64,000 nucleotides of DNA from Terfezia claveryi. Lineage: Eukaryota > Ascomycota > Pezizomycetes > Pezizales > Pezizaceae. Of this stretch, positions 1-11,220 are shown piece after piece. A program made the translations under genes and the position numbers. Below the pieces are notes generated by a model. The model did not search any database. It was given only the letters and a program-made list of their open reading frames with translations, and was not told the DNA's origin. The DNA lies in the NCBI GenBank assembly GCA_015179025.1, contig WHUX01000122.1:62001-126000 (forward strand), read 5' to 3'. The number at the start of each line of letters is the position of its first letter. Position 1 is the first letter of the stretch.

Positions 1-201
1 ATGCTTCTATATAAGCTACTGCTTTTATATAGTTAATACAATAAGACCCAAGCGGTATTCTAAGTCTCATATAGCTTTACTCTTATCGAGTCCACTTCAC
101 ACCCAAGTTGCTACTACGTTTATACTTGTGATTTATTACCAATCACCCCTTATACCTCTAGCGCTGACTTGTATATTCGTAGTTACAGCCCGCCTATAAT
201 A
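1..201 (+). repeat. 3' part of the 5' LTR of the chromovirus
   Basis: Position 1 aligns with 18794 and position 201 with 18994 of the complete LTR at 18372-18994. Differences are nearly all transitions. The LTR would end in ATAACA; here it reads ATAATA, a C-to-T change. The first part of the LTR lies outside the window. Confidence 0.85.
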
Positions 202-1149
202 TTACACCACTTGTCTATAATACTGTATAGACACTACCTCCGACACTAATATGTCTATGCTTAGAGGACTACTTGATACTAAGTCTGATGACCACATGGC
301 TGATAATGATAATAATAGTATTGCTCGAGCCCAACAATAGGCTGAAGAATTTATTTAGCGAGAATACTCATCTATTCAAAGTCCATTTCAAGCACGAGAT
401 GTATGGGGACCTCGTCAGATTGAACCACCAGTATCTATGTCTACTTCGTCAGAAGAGCCCATTATTCGATCAGTTGCACCATCAGTGCCACCACCACTAT
501 TTTCGAGTTTTACACAATCAGGACTATCACAAAAAAGCTAGCAACCAGCGTTTCATCACCGAACACCAGCACCAGATTCCTCCGCAACTATGAAGCTCCT
601 CAAACAGCTAGAGGAAGAGAAAGAAGCAGCCTTACAAGAAGTCTGCAAGCTTCAGGCAGCACAATAATCCAATTCCGCCTTTATTCAGCGAACAGCAGCC
701 AATGTTCAGAATACAGCCAATACTGCTACTGCTGGACAAGCTAAGTTATCAAGTGATACTAGTGCTGCACTCACTCAAATACAGGATTTAATCCTTAAAG
801 GACAAAATACTCAAGCTGACGAATTCAAAATTGTCCACCACAATATTGGATGGCTAAGAAATCAAGCCAAACAACACTATCTCCACTATGATCGACAATT
901 TGGAACAATAGAGAACTGGTTCGATGAGATAGAGAATCGGCTCACTCAGCTAGAAGGATGGGTACTAGCACCACGACCCATCCTACCATACAATGGCCTT
1001 ACAGAACGGTTGGAACAAGCAGCAGGGAACCCCCCACCATGACCACCAAAAGTTCCACCAGTAGGACCACCATGAGATCCTACTCCACTACAAATACCAA
1101 TACTGCCAGTACAAGTTGCAGGAAAAGCACTTCCCCCTACGAAGTTTAA

Positions 1150-1965
1150 GGGTGAACGAGTACAGTTAGAAGGCTGAATCCTTCAGATGGATGATTACTT
1201 CCTTATTACCCTTACTCGAAATAAAAGTCAGAAGCTCGCATATGTTGGTTTATGTTTGGAAGGGAAGGCATTGGATTGGTGGAAGGCTAATAGGATAAGT
1301 TACACTACATGGGATGAGGTAAAGAAGACTATGAAGATGTACTATGGGGATCATTATTAGGGAGACTGATCATATCAGGAGATAACACAGCTAAAAAAAC
1401 AAGATCTATCATCGACTATCTCATGGAAATCGACCGACTCAATACCTATGCTAAGATCCCTAATACTCAGATAATTAACATAATTATCTCCAACCTTCCT
1501 CATAACCTCCATATATCCATACTCACTACAAACAACTCTGACAACAACCCGCTCTTTGGAGACAGAAACTCATTGAGATGGATATTATCAGTATCGAATT
1601 CCAAAGCCGAAACCACAATGCCTCTCCAACCTAACCAGCATCAAAGAAGTGTACATTCGAGGAATAGATACAACTTCGAAGTGGAGTACCTCTACCACCA
1701 GAACAAGTACAAAGGATGTACAAATCCTAGAAGCAATCCGAGATGCAAAATGTGAGAAGGAAGATGCTTGTCTTGTAGATATAATGGCCATCAAGCGGCT
1801 GAGTATAGGTGTGGAAAAGTTGCTACTGAACCTACTACTAAGCCAAAAAATACCACCAGTACTAGCCAGGCATTAGTACCTACCAACAAAAAGGCTCGAA
1901 CCGATAAAGGACACCTTCGGATTACAGAGCTTAGTTCTGAAGAAGAAGAATTGGGAAACGAGTAA
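1150..1965 (+). pseudogene. Gag of the chromovirus (degenerate)
   Basis: The translation around 1180-1350 gives a retrotransposon Gag core, including a segment reading LEGKALDWWKANR, typical of Ty3/Gypsy Gag. Several frame changes and stops follow. A zinc-knuckle-like motif lies at about 1765-1812 (Cys-x2-Cys-x4-His-x6-Cys), with a spacing one step off the usual CCHC pattern. An acidic stretch (SSEEEELGNE) precedes the stop at about 1963. Upstream, 273-1150 has broken frames with Gag-like Gln/Asn-rich composition and no certain start codon. Gag would form the virus-like particle that packages element RNA. This copy cannot make an intact protein. Confidence 0.75.
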
Positions 1966-2039
1966 GAAGTACCTCACCGACCGTCGGACGTACTCCTAGA
2001 CATTTTCCTCTCCTGACAGCCCGAATTCTCATCACTGGG

Positions 2040-3955
2040 GAAGAAGTTGAAGCAGTGGTAGACTGTGAAGCTAGTACTCCAGTCATTGGGAAAAGATTGG
2101 CAGTTAAGTTGGGAATTTGGAAGAGAGCTAGGGAAGTTAGGGTTAGGCAGGGAGATGGATCTCGAATTTCTGGAGGAAAATATGTGGTTAATACTAGGTT
2201 TGATATGTTGGATTCCTCTTCTCGTTTTTTAGGTAAGTTCAAGATGGATGCCGAAGTTTTGGATATTGGGAAGAAGGATATTATTTTAGGTTTGTCTTAG
2301 TTCGAAGAAAATGGATTTTGGTAGATACTCAGGACAGGTGCCTGAGACAGGTCTCTACATGTTTGATTATTCCGTGTTCTGTTAGATGGATTCCTACTAT
2401 TTCTATTCTTAAAGTTGAAGAGCCACTAGAGGATGGCGAGATTGTACTTATTATTGATGCACACGAACGATACTCTCATTACGTACATTGCTTTACTGCA
2501 GAACAGGCAGCTAGACTCCTTGAACACAAGCCATGGGACCATGAAATCCCTCTCCAAGACCCAACTGCAAAGATACTATTCGGGGCTATCTACAAGACCA
2601 CATAGGAAGAAGACGAAGCACTCCAGAAGTACTTTGATGAGAACCTTCCTACTACCAAAGTCCAACAATCACGCTCCTCTGCCGGTGCTCCTATCCTATT
2701 TGTTTGAAAGAAAGATGGATCCTTAAGGCTATGTGTCGATTACCGAGCCTTCAACCATCTCACAGTACCAAACAAATACCCACTTCCTCTTATCTTAGAG
2801 TTGCTCGATAGAACTCGTGGAAGTAAATAGTTCACCCGATTGGACCTCAAGAATAGGTATAACTTCATCAGGATTACACCAAGAGACAAATAGAAGACAG
2901 CGTTTAGGACAAAGAAGGGACTATTCGAGTACACCGTGATACTATTTGGGTTGACCAATGCCCCCGCTACCTTTCAAGAGATAATAGATATGATCTTCCA
3001 AGATATGGAAGGATGTATCTAGTACTTGGATGACATACTCATCTACGGAGGTGAGATAGAGGAAGAACATCAACAAATAGTCAAAAAAGTTCTTCAGCAA
3101 TGTATCCAACATTGGTTAGCTATTAACCTTATGAAGTTCAAGTTCCATATCCAGGAGACCTTATTCCTCGATCATATTATCAATGGTCAACATGTCCAAA
3201 TGGATCCCTCCAAGCTCGAAACTATATCCAACTGGCCTATTTCTACTAAGAAGAAAGAGGTTCAAGCATTCCTAGGCTTCGCTAATTACTACTGTCGATT
3301 TATTGCCAACTATAGTGCAAAAGTACGCCCCTTAATCGACTTGATAAAGGATGTTCCTTTCAGTTGGGGATGTGAACAACAGCAAGCCTTTGATGACCTC
3401 CAAGAATGATTCCTCACTGCCCCTATCCTCACATAGTTTGACAGACAACTCGAGACAATCATAGAGACTGATACTAGTAATCAAGCTATTGCTGGTATTC
3501 TCTCTCAATATTATGTTGTCAATGGAGGAAAACAGCTTCACCCCATTGAATACCATGCCAAAACCCTTTCCGCAGCTCAATGCAACTGGCCTATCCACGA
3601 TAAAGAATTGTTTGCGATCATAGATTGCTTCTGGAAATGGCGAGATTGGTTGGTTGGCATTCCAGTGAACATCTATACAGACCACCAAGGGTTACAATAT
3701 TTCAACACCAAGCAGAAGCTCAACTCCCGTCAAGCCATCTGGTACCTCCGCATGTCCGAATTCATCTACAACATTCATTACAGACCCGGTTCGAAGATAG
3801 GTAAGCCTGATGGCCTGTCTAGATGTTTAGGGGAAGAGAAATCAGGCATGGATGCTAGATTTTTTGAAGATGGACAGCTAATGGTACTTGGGGAAGAGGA
3901 TGAAGAGGAAGCCGAAAATGTTGAAGTGGAAGGAATAGATGTGGCCGGATGGTAG
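2040..3955 (+). pseudogene. Protease, reverse transcriptase and RNase H of the chromovirus (degenerate)
   Basis: A retropepsin-like segment starts near 2055, where the usual Asp-Ser/Thr-Gly motif reads VDCEAST; Gly-to-Glu fits a G-to-A change. Reverse transcriptase runs from about 2614 with recognisable [33 protein letters not shown] and YLDDILIY (catalytic YLDD at 3023-3034). RNase H follows with ETDTSNQAIAGILSQ, DKELFAI and IYTDHQGLQYF. In-frame stops occur at 2705 (before KKDG), 2828 (before FTRLDL), 2891, 3020 (before YLDD), 3407 and 3436. Most stand where Gypsy proteins have Trp, Arg or Gln. The reading frame is otherwise largely kept, so the damage is mainly point mutation rather than deletion. 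Confidence 0.88.
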
Positions 3956-5206
3956 AAGAAGGATGGACTATGAGTGGTACCCTTCGAGTTTAAGTTGGAA
4001 GTGCTAAGACAGTACCATAATAGTCAAGTGGCAAGACATTGGGGAAAACATCGTACTCAAGAGCTAGTGTCAAGGAACTTTACGTAGGATAAGTGGCAGG
4101 AAGATATAGCGAACTATGTAGCAGGATGTACTAAGTGTCAGAAAGCAAAGGCAGATAGGCATAGTAGGCAAATGAAGTTGGTACTGATACTACCTGGAGA
4201 ATAACTATTTAAGGAAATAGCTATGGACTTTGTTGGTGAGCTACCAGAGTCAGAAGGCTTTAATGCAATACTCGTTATTACAGACCGGTTTACGAAAGTA
4301 CAACACTATATTCTGGCAAAAACTACATGGATAGCATCTGATATTGCTGATATTTATATTAATGAGATATGGAGACTTTATGGTCTTCCCCGACATATCA
4401 CCTCTAACCGTAGTCCACAATTTGCCTCTAGATTCCTCAAAGAGCTTAACCTGAAGCTCAATATATCCCTCTACCTCTCCACTGCCTATCACCCTCAGAC
4501 TGATGGACTTGCTAAACAAGCAGTCCAAACACTTAAGCAGTACCTCTACATCTACTATCATAATAGGCAAGCTCGTTGGAAACGATGGCTACCCTTAGCT
4601 GAGTTTGCCTATAATACTGCCGCCCACTCTACCCATAAATACTCCCCTTACCGAAGTTTGTACGGCTTCGACCCTCACACCATTCACCTTTCAGATGACT
4701 ACGAATTCTCCTCTCCTGCCACAGAAGAATGGCTAGACTGAATGACAACTGTGCATAACCAAATTCACGATATCCTCAAGCAAATCAACCACAAAAGAAG
4801 TGCTATACACCTCGAGAAGGCACGCAGGTTTGCTATTGACAATTGGGTATCGGTTGACCGCCGGAACCTACAGATACAAGCTAGGAACAACCATTCCCTT
4901 ACCTGCAAGTGGATAGGGCCCTACAAGGTCATTGAAGCTATCAGTTCATACGCATACAGGCTCGAAGTTCCACAAGGTACACAATGGCACAATGTTGTTC
5001 ATGTTACCCTCCTAAAGTCATTCAAACGACGAGACAAGCCACAAGATATGGATGAAGATGAACCAGATATCTTTGAAGTCAAATCCATTATGGACTCCCG
5101 CAAGAATAGAGGAATAGTCAAGTATAGGGTATGTTGGGAAGGATATCTAGAGTTTGAAGACATTTGGGAGACATCAGGAAAAAAAATTCTACATCCTGAC
5201 GCTTAA
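3956..5206 (+). pseudogene. Integrase with C-terminal chromodomain (degenerate)
   Basis: The zinc-binding region (HH-CC type, ending CTKCQKAKADRHS) is at about 4030-4160. The DDE core follows with AMDFVGELPES, TSNRSPQF and a YHPQTDGLAKQAVQ segment, in which the usual catalytic Glu (Asn-Glu) is not evident. The C-terminal domain is WKRWLPLAEFAYN to GPYKVIEAISSYAYRLEVP, and a chromodomain ends the protein (KYRVCWEGYLEFEDIWE, about 5118-5175). Chromodomains in such integrases are known to steer integration to heterochromatin. Stops at 3953, 3970, 4084, 4201 and 4739 split the frame; 4084 (NFT-stop-DKW) stands where Trp is usual. The last stop is at 5204. Confidence 0.88.
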
Positions 5207-5209
5207 GCA

Positions 5210-5620
5210 ACCTCGTGCGCTTCAGAACCTTCCTCAGCTTAACGTACTTTATATTATTTTACCTGCGTCCTCAGTGCGACATATCACGTCACTTTCCTCT
5301 TTATGTGTATAAAGTTAATTTTATTATACTGCGTTCTCTCCGTGCACGTGCTTCGCATTCCTTCCTTCCCTATGTGCTTAACGTTATTTTTGTTGTATCG
5401 CTTGCATTCCCAACCAAACCTTTGCATCGCTTGCTTCTTTATATGCACAACAATATTTTTGTCATTTCAGCTGTAGTCCCCGTGCACTGCTTTGTGTTGC
5501 TTACTGCTTTATGTCCTCAACGTCCATTTTGTTTTATCTCCAGTATCCCCAAACTAACCTCTGGAGTCCCTTTCTGACCTATGTCCTCAACGTTCAATTT
5601 ATTTTATTACCTTGGTCCCC
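5210..5620. repeat. Degenerate tandem repeat, period about 70 bp
   Basis: A motif TATGTgctTAACGTtatttT recurs at 5302, 5371, 5442, 5510 and 5580, a spacing of 68-71 bp, in pyrimidine-rich sequence. Open frames here are by-products of the repeat. The array lies between the chromovirus stop and the Plavaka coding end. No gene was seen in 5207-5835. Confidence 0.7.
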
Positions 5621-5835
5621 AATCAGCTTATTGAACTAACCATTGCATTCGCTTTACCTTTGTATTTTATAATACCTTTCAATTCATTTCTTCTCCATAA
5701 TCTGCCGTGCTCCGTCTCATTGCTGCCTACTAATATATTGTTTTCTGCATATGTAATACTTAATATACTACATGTTTACTACACGGTCGGATCTCGATCT
5801 CGGAATATGATCTGAATCATTGTCCCTCTCATTGC

Positions 5836-7200
5836 TAATCATACAACATGTTCCATGTCTCAAGATCTATTCTATTGTTCACCAACCAGCTTTCCCCGGG
5901 TTCCAATGGTATCAGGTGTACCATACCCTCAACTTTTACTATCTGAACCACCACACTCTCTTCCCTTCCACCCCATCCAATGCACAGCATCCCTTCTGTA
6001 CCCTATACAGAACTCCCACCTATGCACTGAAGAAGACTAATATTTGCCACTCGGTATACAATTCCTTCCTTGCTCTTTAACTTAAACAATGCATTCAATC
6101 TCCTAGGTATACGCCCATTTAACGTCCCTGGCCGTGCCACATCTGACGCCCTATATCTCCTAACCCAAACCCAATCAGATCTCTATTGTCCTCTAAATTT
6201 ATCTAATCCAGTGTATCTCGCATGGTGAACAATAAATCCATTCCCACTCAACTTTGGTACAGGGATCTCCAGTGTCCTATATGCCCTAATATCCCCCTCT
6301 AACAGTCGCTGTATATCTGAATTAGTACACTTAATATCCCTAGTTAAAAAGACCCGCGTAGCTAATGTCAGATCACCCACTGCCATTGCATACTCCAGTT
6401 CTGCAATATTCACCACTTTTCCCAACTCAATTTTCCCTCGTAATTTTAAATACACCTGCCCTCTTGTCGGTGGTTTTCCGACGCCCCCGGTTGGTTCACC
6501 TTCTTGTCTTACCCGAGTCCATGTCCCAATTGCCAAGTCCTTTATAGCAAATGTGTGATCCCTCGTGTATGTAGTAACAATTTGTGATATTGCATTGACC
6601 CTATTGCTTCGACGGTAAGCGTCCTTAAATGCTTTGTGCATAGTTTCACTAATCTCAGTGGAATATTGACCCAGGGTACCAAATTTTGGTATCTGTTCAG
6701 CATAATGTGAGATCAGGTGAATCTTAGGGAAATTATAATGTAATCCTTCCTTTAAGATATCATCTACCAGCTCTCGACATTCCAAGGTATTTCCTTGCTG
6801 CAATTTAGTCTTCTCTAATACGGTGAGGTCTTTAACTGACACTTCTACTTGCCTTTGTTCCCGCAACAAATCTTTGTGCGCTTCAGCAGCTGCCCGCTTT
6901 GCTACCTTGCCAGCACGGAAGCATGAGAATACATTCTTGGTTCCATGGAAGACACACAGATATTTCTCTAAATATGAAATCGTCTCATCCATATGGCTCT
7001 CATACTGAGTCATGAGGTAGAAGTCAGTAATGCTATGCACGCAGCGAATTGCTTTATTAAACTGCTGTATTTGAGCTCCAGTTGGACGTCCCTGGTCTGC
7101 ATTGCAACGCAATGCAGCAACGAATGTTCCCAGAATGACTTTGCCGAAGTTCTGCATCTCTTTTCCCGACCACTGCGAAACTACCATCACAAAGGAATAT
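5836..7200 (-). pseudogene. Plavaka transposase, C-terminal half
   Basis: The best open frame ends at 6183. The family signatures here are a segment reading NFPKIHLISHYAEQIPKFG, the following YSTEISETMHKAFKDAYRRSN, and, past the stop at 6183 and a frame change, WVWVRRYRASDVARP, LNGRIPRRLNALFKL, EGMVHLIPLEPGESWLVNN and RIDLETWNMLYD near 5840-5900. The C-terminal signature (NNRIDLxTWN) is what I recall of Plavaka-type proteins. The open frame continues on the far side to 7502, but beyond about 7200 it reads into the inverted-repeat insertion, so those first residues are not transposase. Stop at 6183 and later shifts make this half non-functional. Confidence 0.8.
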
Positions 7201-7824
7201 AGTTTGCCTTTATGGCATCTGACGCCTTCGGTGCCACTAATGACAAACTGCCAGTTACCGGCGCGCTCCGCTGTTTCTCTGTCTCCCCGACGCTGGCTCT
7301 TCACAGGCTGCCTGCTGATGCTGGCACCATATGGTCCTCCTCCTGACCCTGACGTTCCTGCACAATCATCAGGAACGAGCTCTGACGCTATGTCTTGGGA
7401 GGTACCACCCTGGCGCCGTGTTTTCTGAGGTGCCGCCATGATGCGTGTCTTTAACATCGACGCTCTGGCACAACTACCTGATAGGCAAACCACTGTGTGC
7501 ACTCAGAGCATGGAGGTGATAGCAGCTATACATTGCAAGAACTATGTACGTTTGAAATTTCTATATACATAGCTGAGCTATAGATGCACTTCCAACGAAC
7601 CATTCCCTCATGCATCCCACTTGAACTCATCCTGCGCATATGCCTCCAAAAATCCTAGCGGTTCCCTGATCTGAGCCATCTGCAAAGTCGTTATCACCGT
7701 GCTTTGATCTAATAATATCCATATAGCTATTAACAACAGAACGCTGATATTGCGAGACTGCACATACCTAGAGCTACCCAATTGCTGGCTGATGTAGTCA
7801 TCCACTGCCATGAGCAATGCCTAT

Positions 7825-8650
7825 TACTAAAGCAATTAGCTATGCATTCCCATAAAGTCTGTGGATTTGCTGGTGAGTTCACGTACCTAGGTATGTCTAT
7901 GCATATAGATGGGGAATATCTCGGGAGTGCACTTGCAGAGTCCTAAGAGCAATTAGCTATGCCATCACATACAGTGCGCTGGTTTTCTGGTGAGTTCACG
8001 TACCTGGCTATGCCTATGTCTGCGTATATAGATTGGGGATATATCGGAACTGCACTGGCGGAGTCCTAAGAGCAATTAGCTATACATTCACATAGAGTCC
8101 ACTGGTTATCTGGCGAGTTCACGTACCTAGCTATGCCTTGCACTGGGGGAGTCCTAAGAGCAATTAGACATACATTCACATAGAGTCTGCTGGTTTTCTG
8201 GCGAGTTCACGTACCTAGCTATGCCTGTGTCTGTGCATATAGATTGGGGATATATCGGAACTGCACTGGCGGAGTCCTAAGAGTAATTAGCTATACATTC
8301 ACATAGAGTCCGCTAGTTTTCTGGCGAGTTCACGTACCTGGCTATGCCTGTGTCTGCGCATATAGATTGGGGATATATCGAAACTGCACTGGCGGAGTCC
8401 TAAGAGCAATTAGCTATATATTCACATAGAGTCCGCTGGTTTTCTGGCCAGTTCACGTACCTGGCTATGCCTGTGTCTGCGCATATAGATTGAGGATATA
8501 TCGGAACTGCACTGGCGGAGTCCTAAGAGCAATTAGCTATACATTCACATAGAGTCCGCTGGTTTTCTGGCGAGTTCACATACCTAGCTAGCTATGTCTC
8601 TGCATATAGATGGGGGATATCTCGAGAGTGCACTGGGGGAGTCCTAACCT
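7825..8650. repeat. Tandem repeat in left palindrome arm, period about 123 bp
   Basis: Seven units start with (G)AGCAATTAG, near 7831, 7948, 8071, 8159, 8281, 8404 and 8527; each contains GAGTTCACGTACCT and GGGGATATATCGGAACTGC. Spacing is 117-123 bp except one 88-bp unit. A shorter inverted copy of the array is in the right arm. Confidence 0.85.
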
Positions 8651-8929
8651 CAGCTTGACGTGCCGCCAACTGGCTGGTTGAGTTACCTGTGCAAAGAGGG
8701 GGTCCACGTGCTCTCGTGTTATATTTGTTCATGCATGCCTGGAAATATGTCTCGGTTGACGCGGCCGACAAATATGTGTGATTGGCGGGAAGGCAGATTG
8801 GCGCACGCTGGTCTGACAGATCAGCACATGCATGTTTCAGGCCATATATGCCCACCAGCCGTGAGATTACTGAAGTAGGTAATAGGTATGGAAGAGGAGC
8901 CCTCATAGCAGGCTTGTAAATATGGACTT

Positions 8930-9645
8930 GTTTATGCGAGAAACTCATGCTTTGAGACTTATATATATAGATATGCGAGAAACTTATGCTTTTCGAGGCT
9001 TATATATAGATATGCGAAAATCTCATGCTTTTTGAGGCTTCTAGATATATATGCGAGAAACTCGTGCTTTTGTGACTTATATATATATATGCGAGAAACT
9101 CATGCTTTTCGAGGCTTCTAGATATATATGCGAGAAACTCATGCTTTTGAGGCTTATTAGTATATATGCGGGAAACTTGTGCTTTGGAGATATATATATA
9201 TATATACGAGAAACTCGTGCTTTGAGACTTATATATATACTCATGCTTTTCGAGGCTTCCAGATGAAACTAACAATGGGTTTCTCGCACATATACTTATA
9301 TATATAAGTCTCAAAGCATGAGTTTCTCGCATATATATCTAGAAGCCTCGAAAAGCATGAGTTTCTCGCATATATATATATAAGTCACAAGAGCACGAGT
9401 TTCTCGCATATATATCTGGAAGCCTCGAAAAGCATGAGTATATATATAAGTCTTAAAGCACGAGTTTCTCGCATATATATATATATATCTCCAAAGCACG
9501 AGTTTCCCGCATATATATATATAAGCCTCGAAAAGCATGAGTTTCTCGCATATCTATATATAAGCCTCGAAAAGCATGAGTTTCTTGCATATATATATAT
9601 ATAAGTCTCAAAGCATGAGTTTCTCGCATAAACAAGTCCATATTT
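8930..9645. repeat. Minisatellite at the centre of the palindrome
   Basis: Repeats of about 30-45 bp built from GCGAGAAACTCATGCTTT followed by CGAGGCTT and a run of AT dinucleotides. Orientation reverses at about 9270, the symmetry axis. The open frames here come from the repeat. Confidence 0.85.
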
Positions 9646-9959
9646 ACAAGCCTGCTATGAGGGCTCCTCTTCCATACCTATTACCCACTTCGGTAATTTC
9701 ACGGCTGGCGGGCATATGTGGCCTGAAACATGCATGTGCTGATCTGTCACACCAGCGTGTGCCAATCTGCCTTCCCGCCAATCACACATATTTGTCGGCC
9801 GCGTCAACCGAGACATATTTCCAGGCATGCGTGAACGAACATAACACGAGAGCACGTGCGCCCCTTCTTTGCACAGGTAACTCAACCAGCCAGTCGGTGG
9901 CAGGTCAAGCTGAGGTTAGGACTCCCCCAGTGCACTTTCGAGATATCCCCCATCTATAT

Positions 9960-10480
9960 GCGGAGACATAGCTAGCTAGGTACGTGAACTCGCCAGAAAA
10001 CCAGCGGACTCTATGTGAATATATAGCTAATTGCTCTTAGGACTCCGCCAGTGTAGTTCCGATATATCCCCAATCTATATGCGCAGACACAGGCATAGCT
10101 AGGTACGTGAACTTGCCAGAAAACCAGCAGACTCTATGTGAATGTATGTCTAATTGCTCTTAGGACTCCCCCAGTACAAGGCATAGCTAGGTACGTGAAC
10201 TTGCCAGATAACCAGTAGACTCTATGTGAATGTATAGCTAATTGCTCTTAGGACTCCGCCAGTGCAGTTCCGATATATCCCCAATCTATATGCGCAGACA
10301 CAGGCATAGCTAGGTACGTGAACTCGCCAGAAAACTAGCGGACTGTATGTGAAGGCATAGCTAATTGCTCTTAGGACTCTGCAAGTGCACTCCCGAGATA
10401 TTCCCCATCTATATGCGTAGACATACCTAGGTACGTGAACTCGCTAGCAAATCCACGGACTTTATGGGAACACATAGCTA
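9960..10480. repeat. Tandem repeat in right palindrome arm (inverted copy)
   Basis: Inverted units of the array at 7825-8650, marked by TAATTGCTCTTAGGACT near 10028, 10151, 10239 and 10363, with fewer copies than the left arm. Confidence 0.8.
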
Positions 10481-10939
10481 ATTGCTCTAGTAATAGGCAT
10501 TGCTTATGGCAGTGGATGACTACATCAGCCAGCAATTGGGTAGCTCTAGGTATGTGCAGTCTCACGATATCAGCGTTCTGTTGTTAATAGCTATATGGAT
10601 ATTATTAGATCAAAGCATGGTGATAACGACTTTGCAGACAGCTCAGATCAGGGAACCGCTAGGATTTTTGGAGGCATATGCGCAAGATGAGTTCAAGTGG
10701 GATGCATGAGGGAATGGTTCATTCGAAGTGCATCTATAGCTTAGCTATGTATATAGAAATTCAAACGTACATAGTTCTTACAATGTATAGCTGCTATTAC
10801 CTTCATGCTCCGAGTGCACACAGTGGTCCACCTATCAGGTAGTTGTACCAGGGCATGGATGTACACACGCACCACGGTGGCACCTCGGAACACAAGGTGC
10901 CAGGGCAGTACCTCGGAAGACATGGCGCCCGAGTGACAC

Positions 10940-11220
10940 AAGGGCTAGGGTTCCTAGGGTGCGCAGCTAGAAGAGGGCAATTGTCAGGGCGCCTGGTGAT
11001 GGTGTTGTGGCGTCGGGGCGACCTGACACACAAGGCGGGTCAGGTAGAAGATAGTCCGTCAGGGTGCCGGGAGCGGGCGTTGCGGCACAGAAATATATAT
11101 CCTGATGCGCCAGAAGTGGCGTCGGGGCGACCTAACGCAGAGGGCAGGAGAGGTACAAGGTGGTCCGTCAGGGCGCCTGCAGGGTGCGTTGCGGCACAGA
11201 AATATCTATCCTGATGACAC
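10940..11220. repeat. GC-rich direct repeat at the edge of the foldback element
   Basis: The block from about GTCCGTCAGGG (11054) through GCGTTGCGGCACAGAAATAT (11077) recurs at 11163 and 11186, a 109-bp spacing. It lies between the right arm and the Plavaka frame and may be part of the inserted element. Confidence 0.6.

Larger units (their letters stand above)
1..5206 (+). mobile_element. Ty3/Gypsy chromovirus, degenerate, left end outside window
   Basis: The order is the end of a 5' LTR, then Gag, aspartic protease, reverse transcriptase, RNase H, integrase and a terminal chromodomain, which is the chromovirus arrangement. The 5' LTR tail (1-201) matches the LTR at 18794-18994. No 3' LTR follows the last stop codon directly; sequence after 5206 is unrelated to the LTR, so the element is truncated, or its 3' end is displaced. 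All domains carry in-frame stops, so the copy is dead. Stops fall repeatedly at conserved Trp positions, as expected of RIP. Confidence 0.9.
7385..10935. repeat. Long near-palindrome (foldback element) inserted in Plavaka
   Basis: The left arm (about 7385-9265) and right arm (about 9280-10935) are inverted copies with a centre near 9270 and almost no spacer. Matching landmarks: 7608-7817 mirrors 10500-10709 with few changes, 8650-8940 mirrors 9630-9905, and the terminal CCTATCAGGTAGTTGT is at 10835-10850 and inverted near 7475. Arms differ by scattered substitutions and by repeat-copy number, which argues against an assembly artefact. No transposase is encoded; short open frames in the arms mirror each other and are not convincing genes. 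The edges against Plavaka are blurred (possibly 7200 and 11215). Confidence 0.85.

Noticed and set aside
7608..7817. Open frame of 69 codons, repeated at 10500-10709
   Set aside because: The two frames are mirror copies within the palindrome arms. Open frames in both arms follow from sequence duplication; no family, start context or intron supports a gene.
8592..9971. Several 70-130-codon frames in the palindrome centre
   Set aside because: They translate the AT-rich minisatellite or the flanking arm sequence and appear in both orientations by symmetry.
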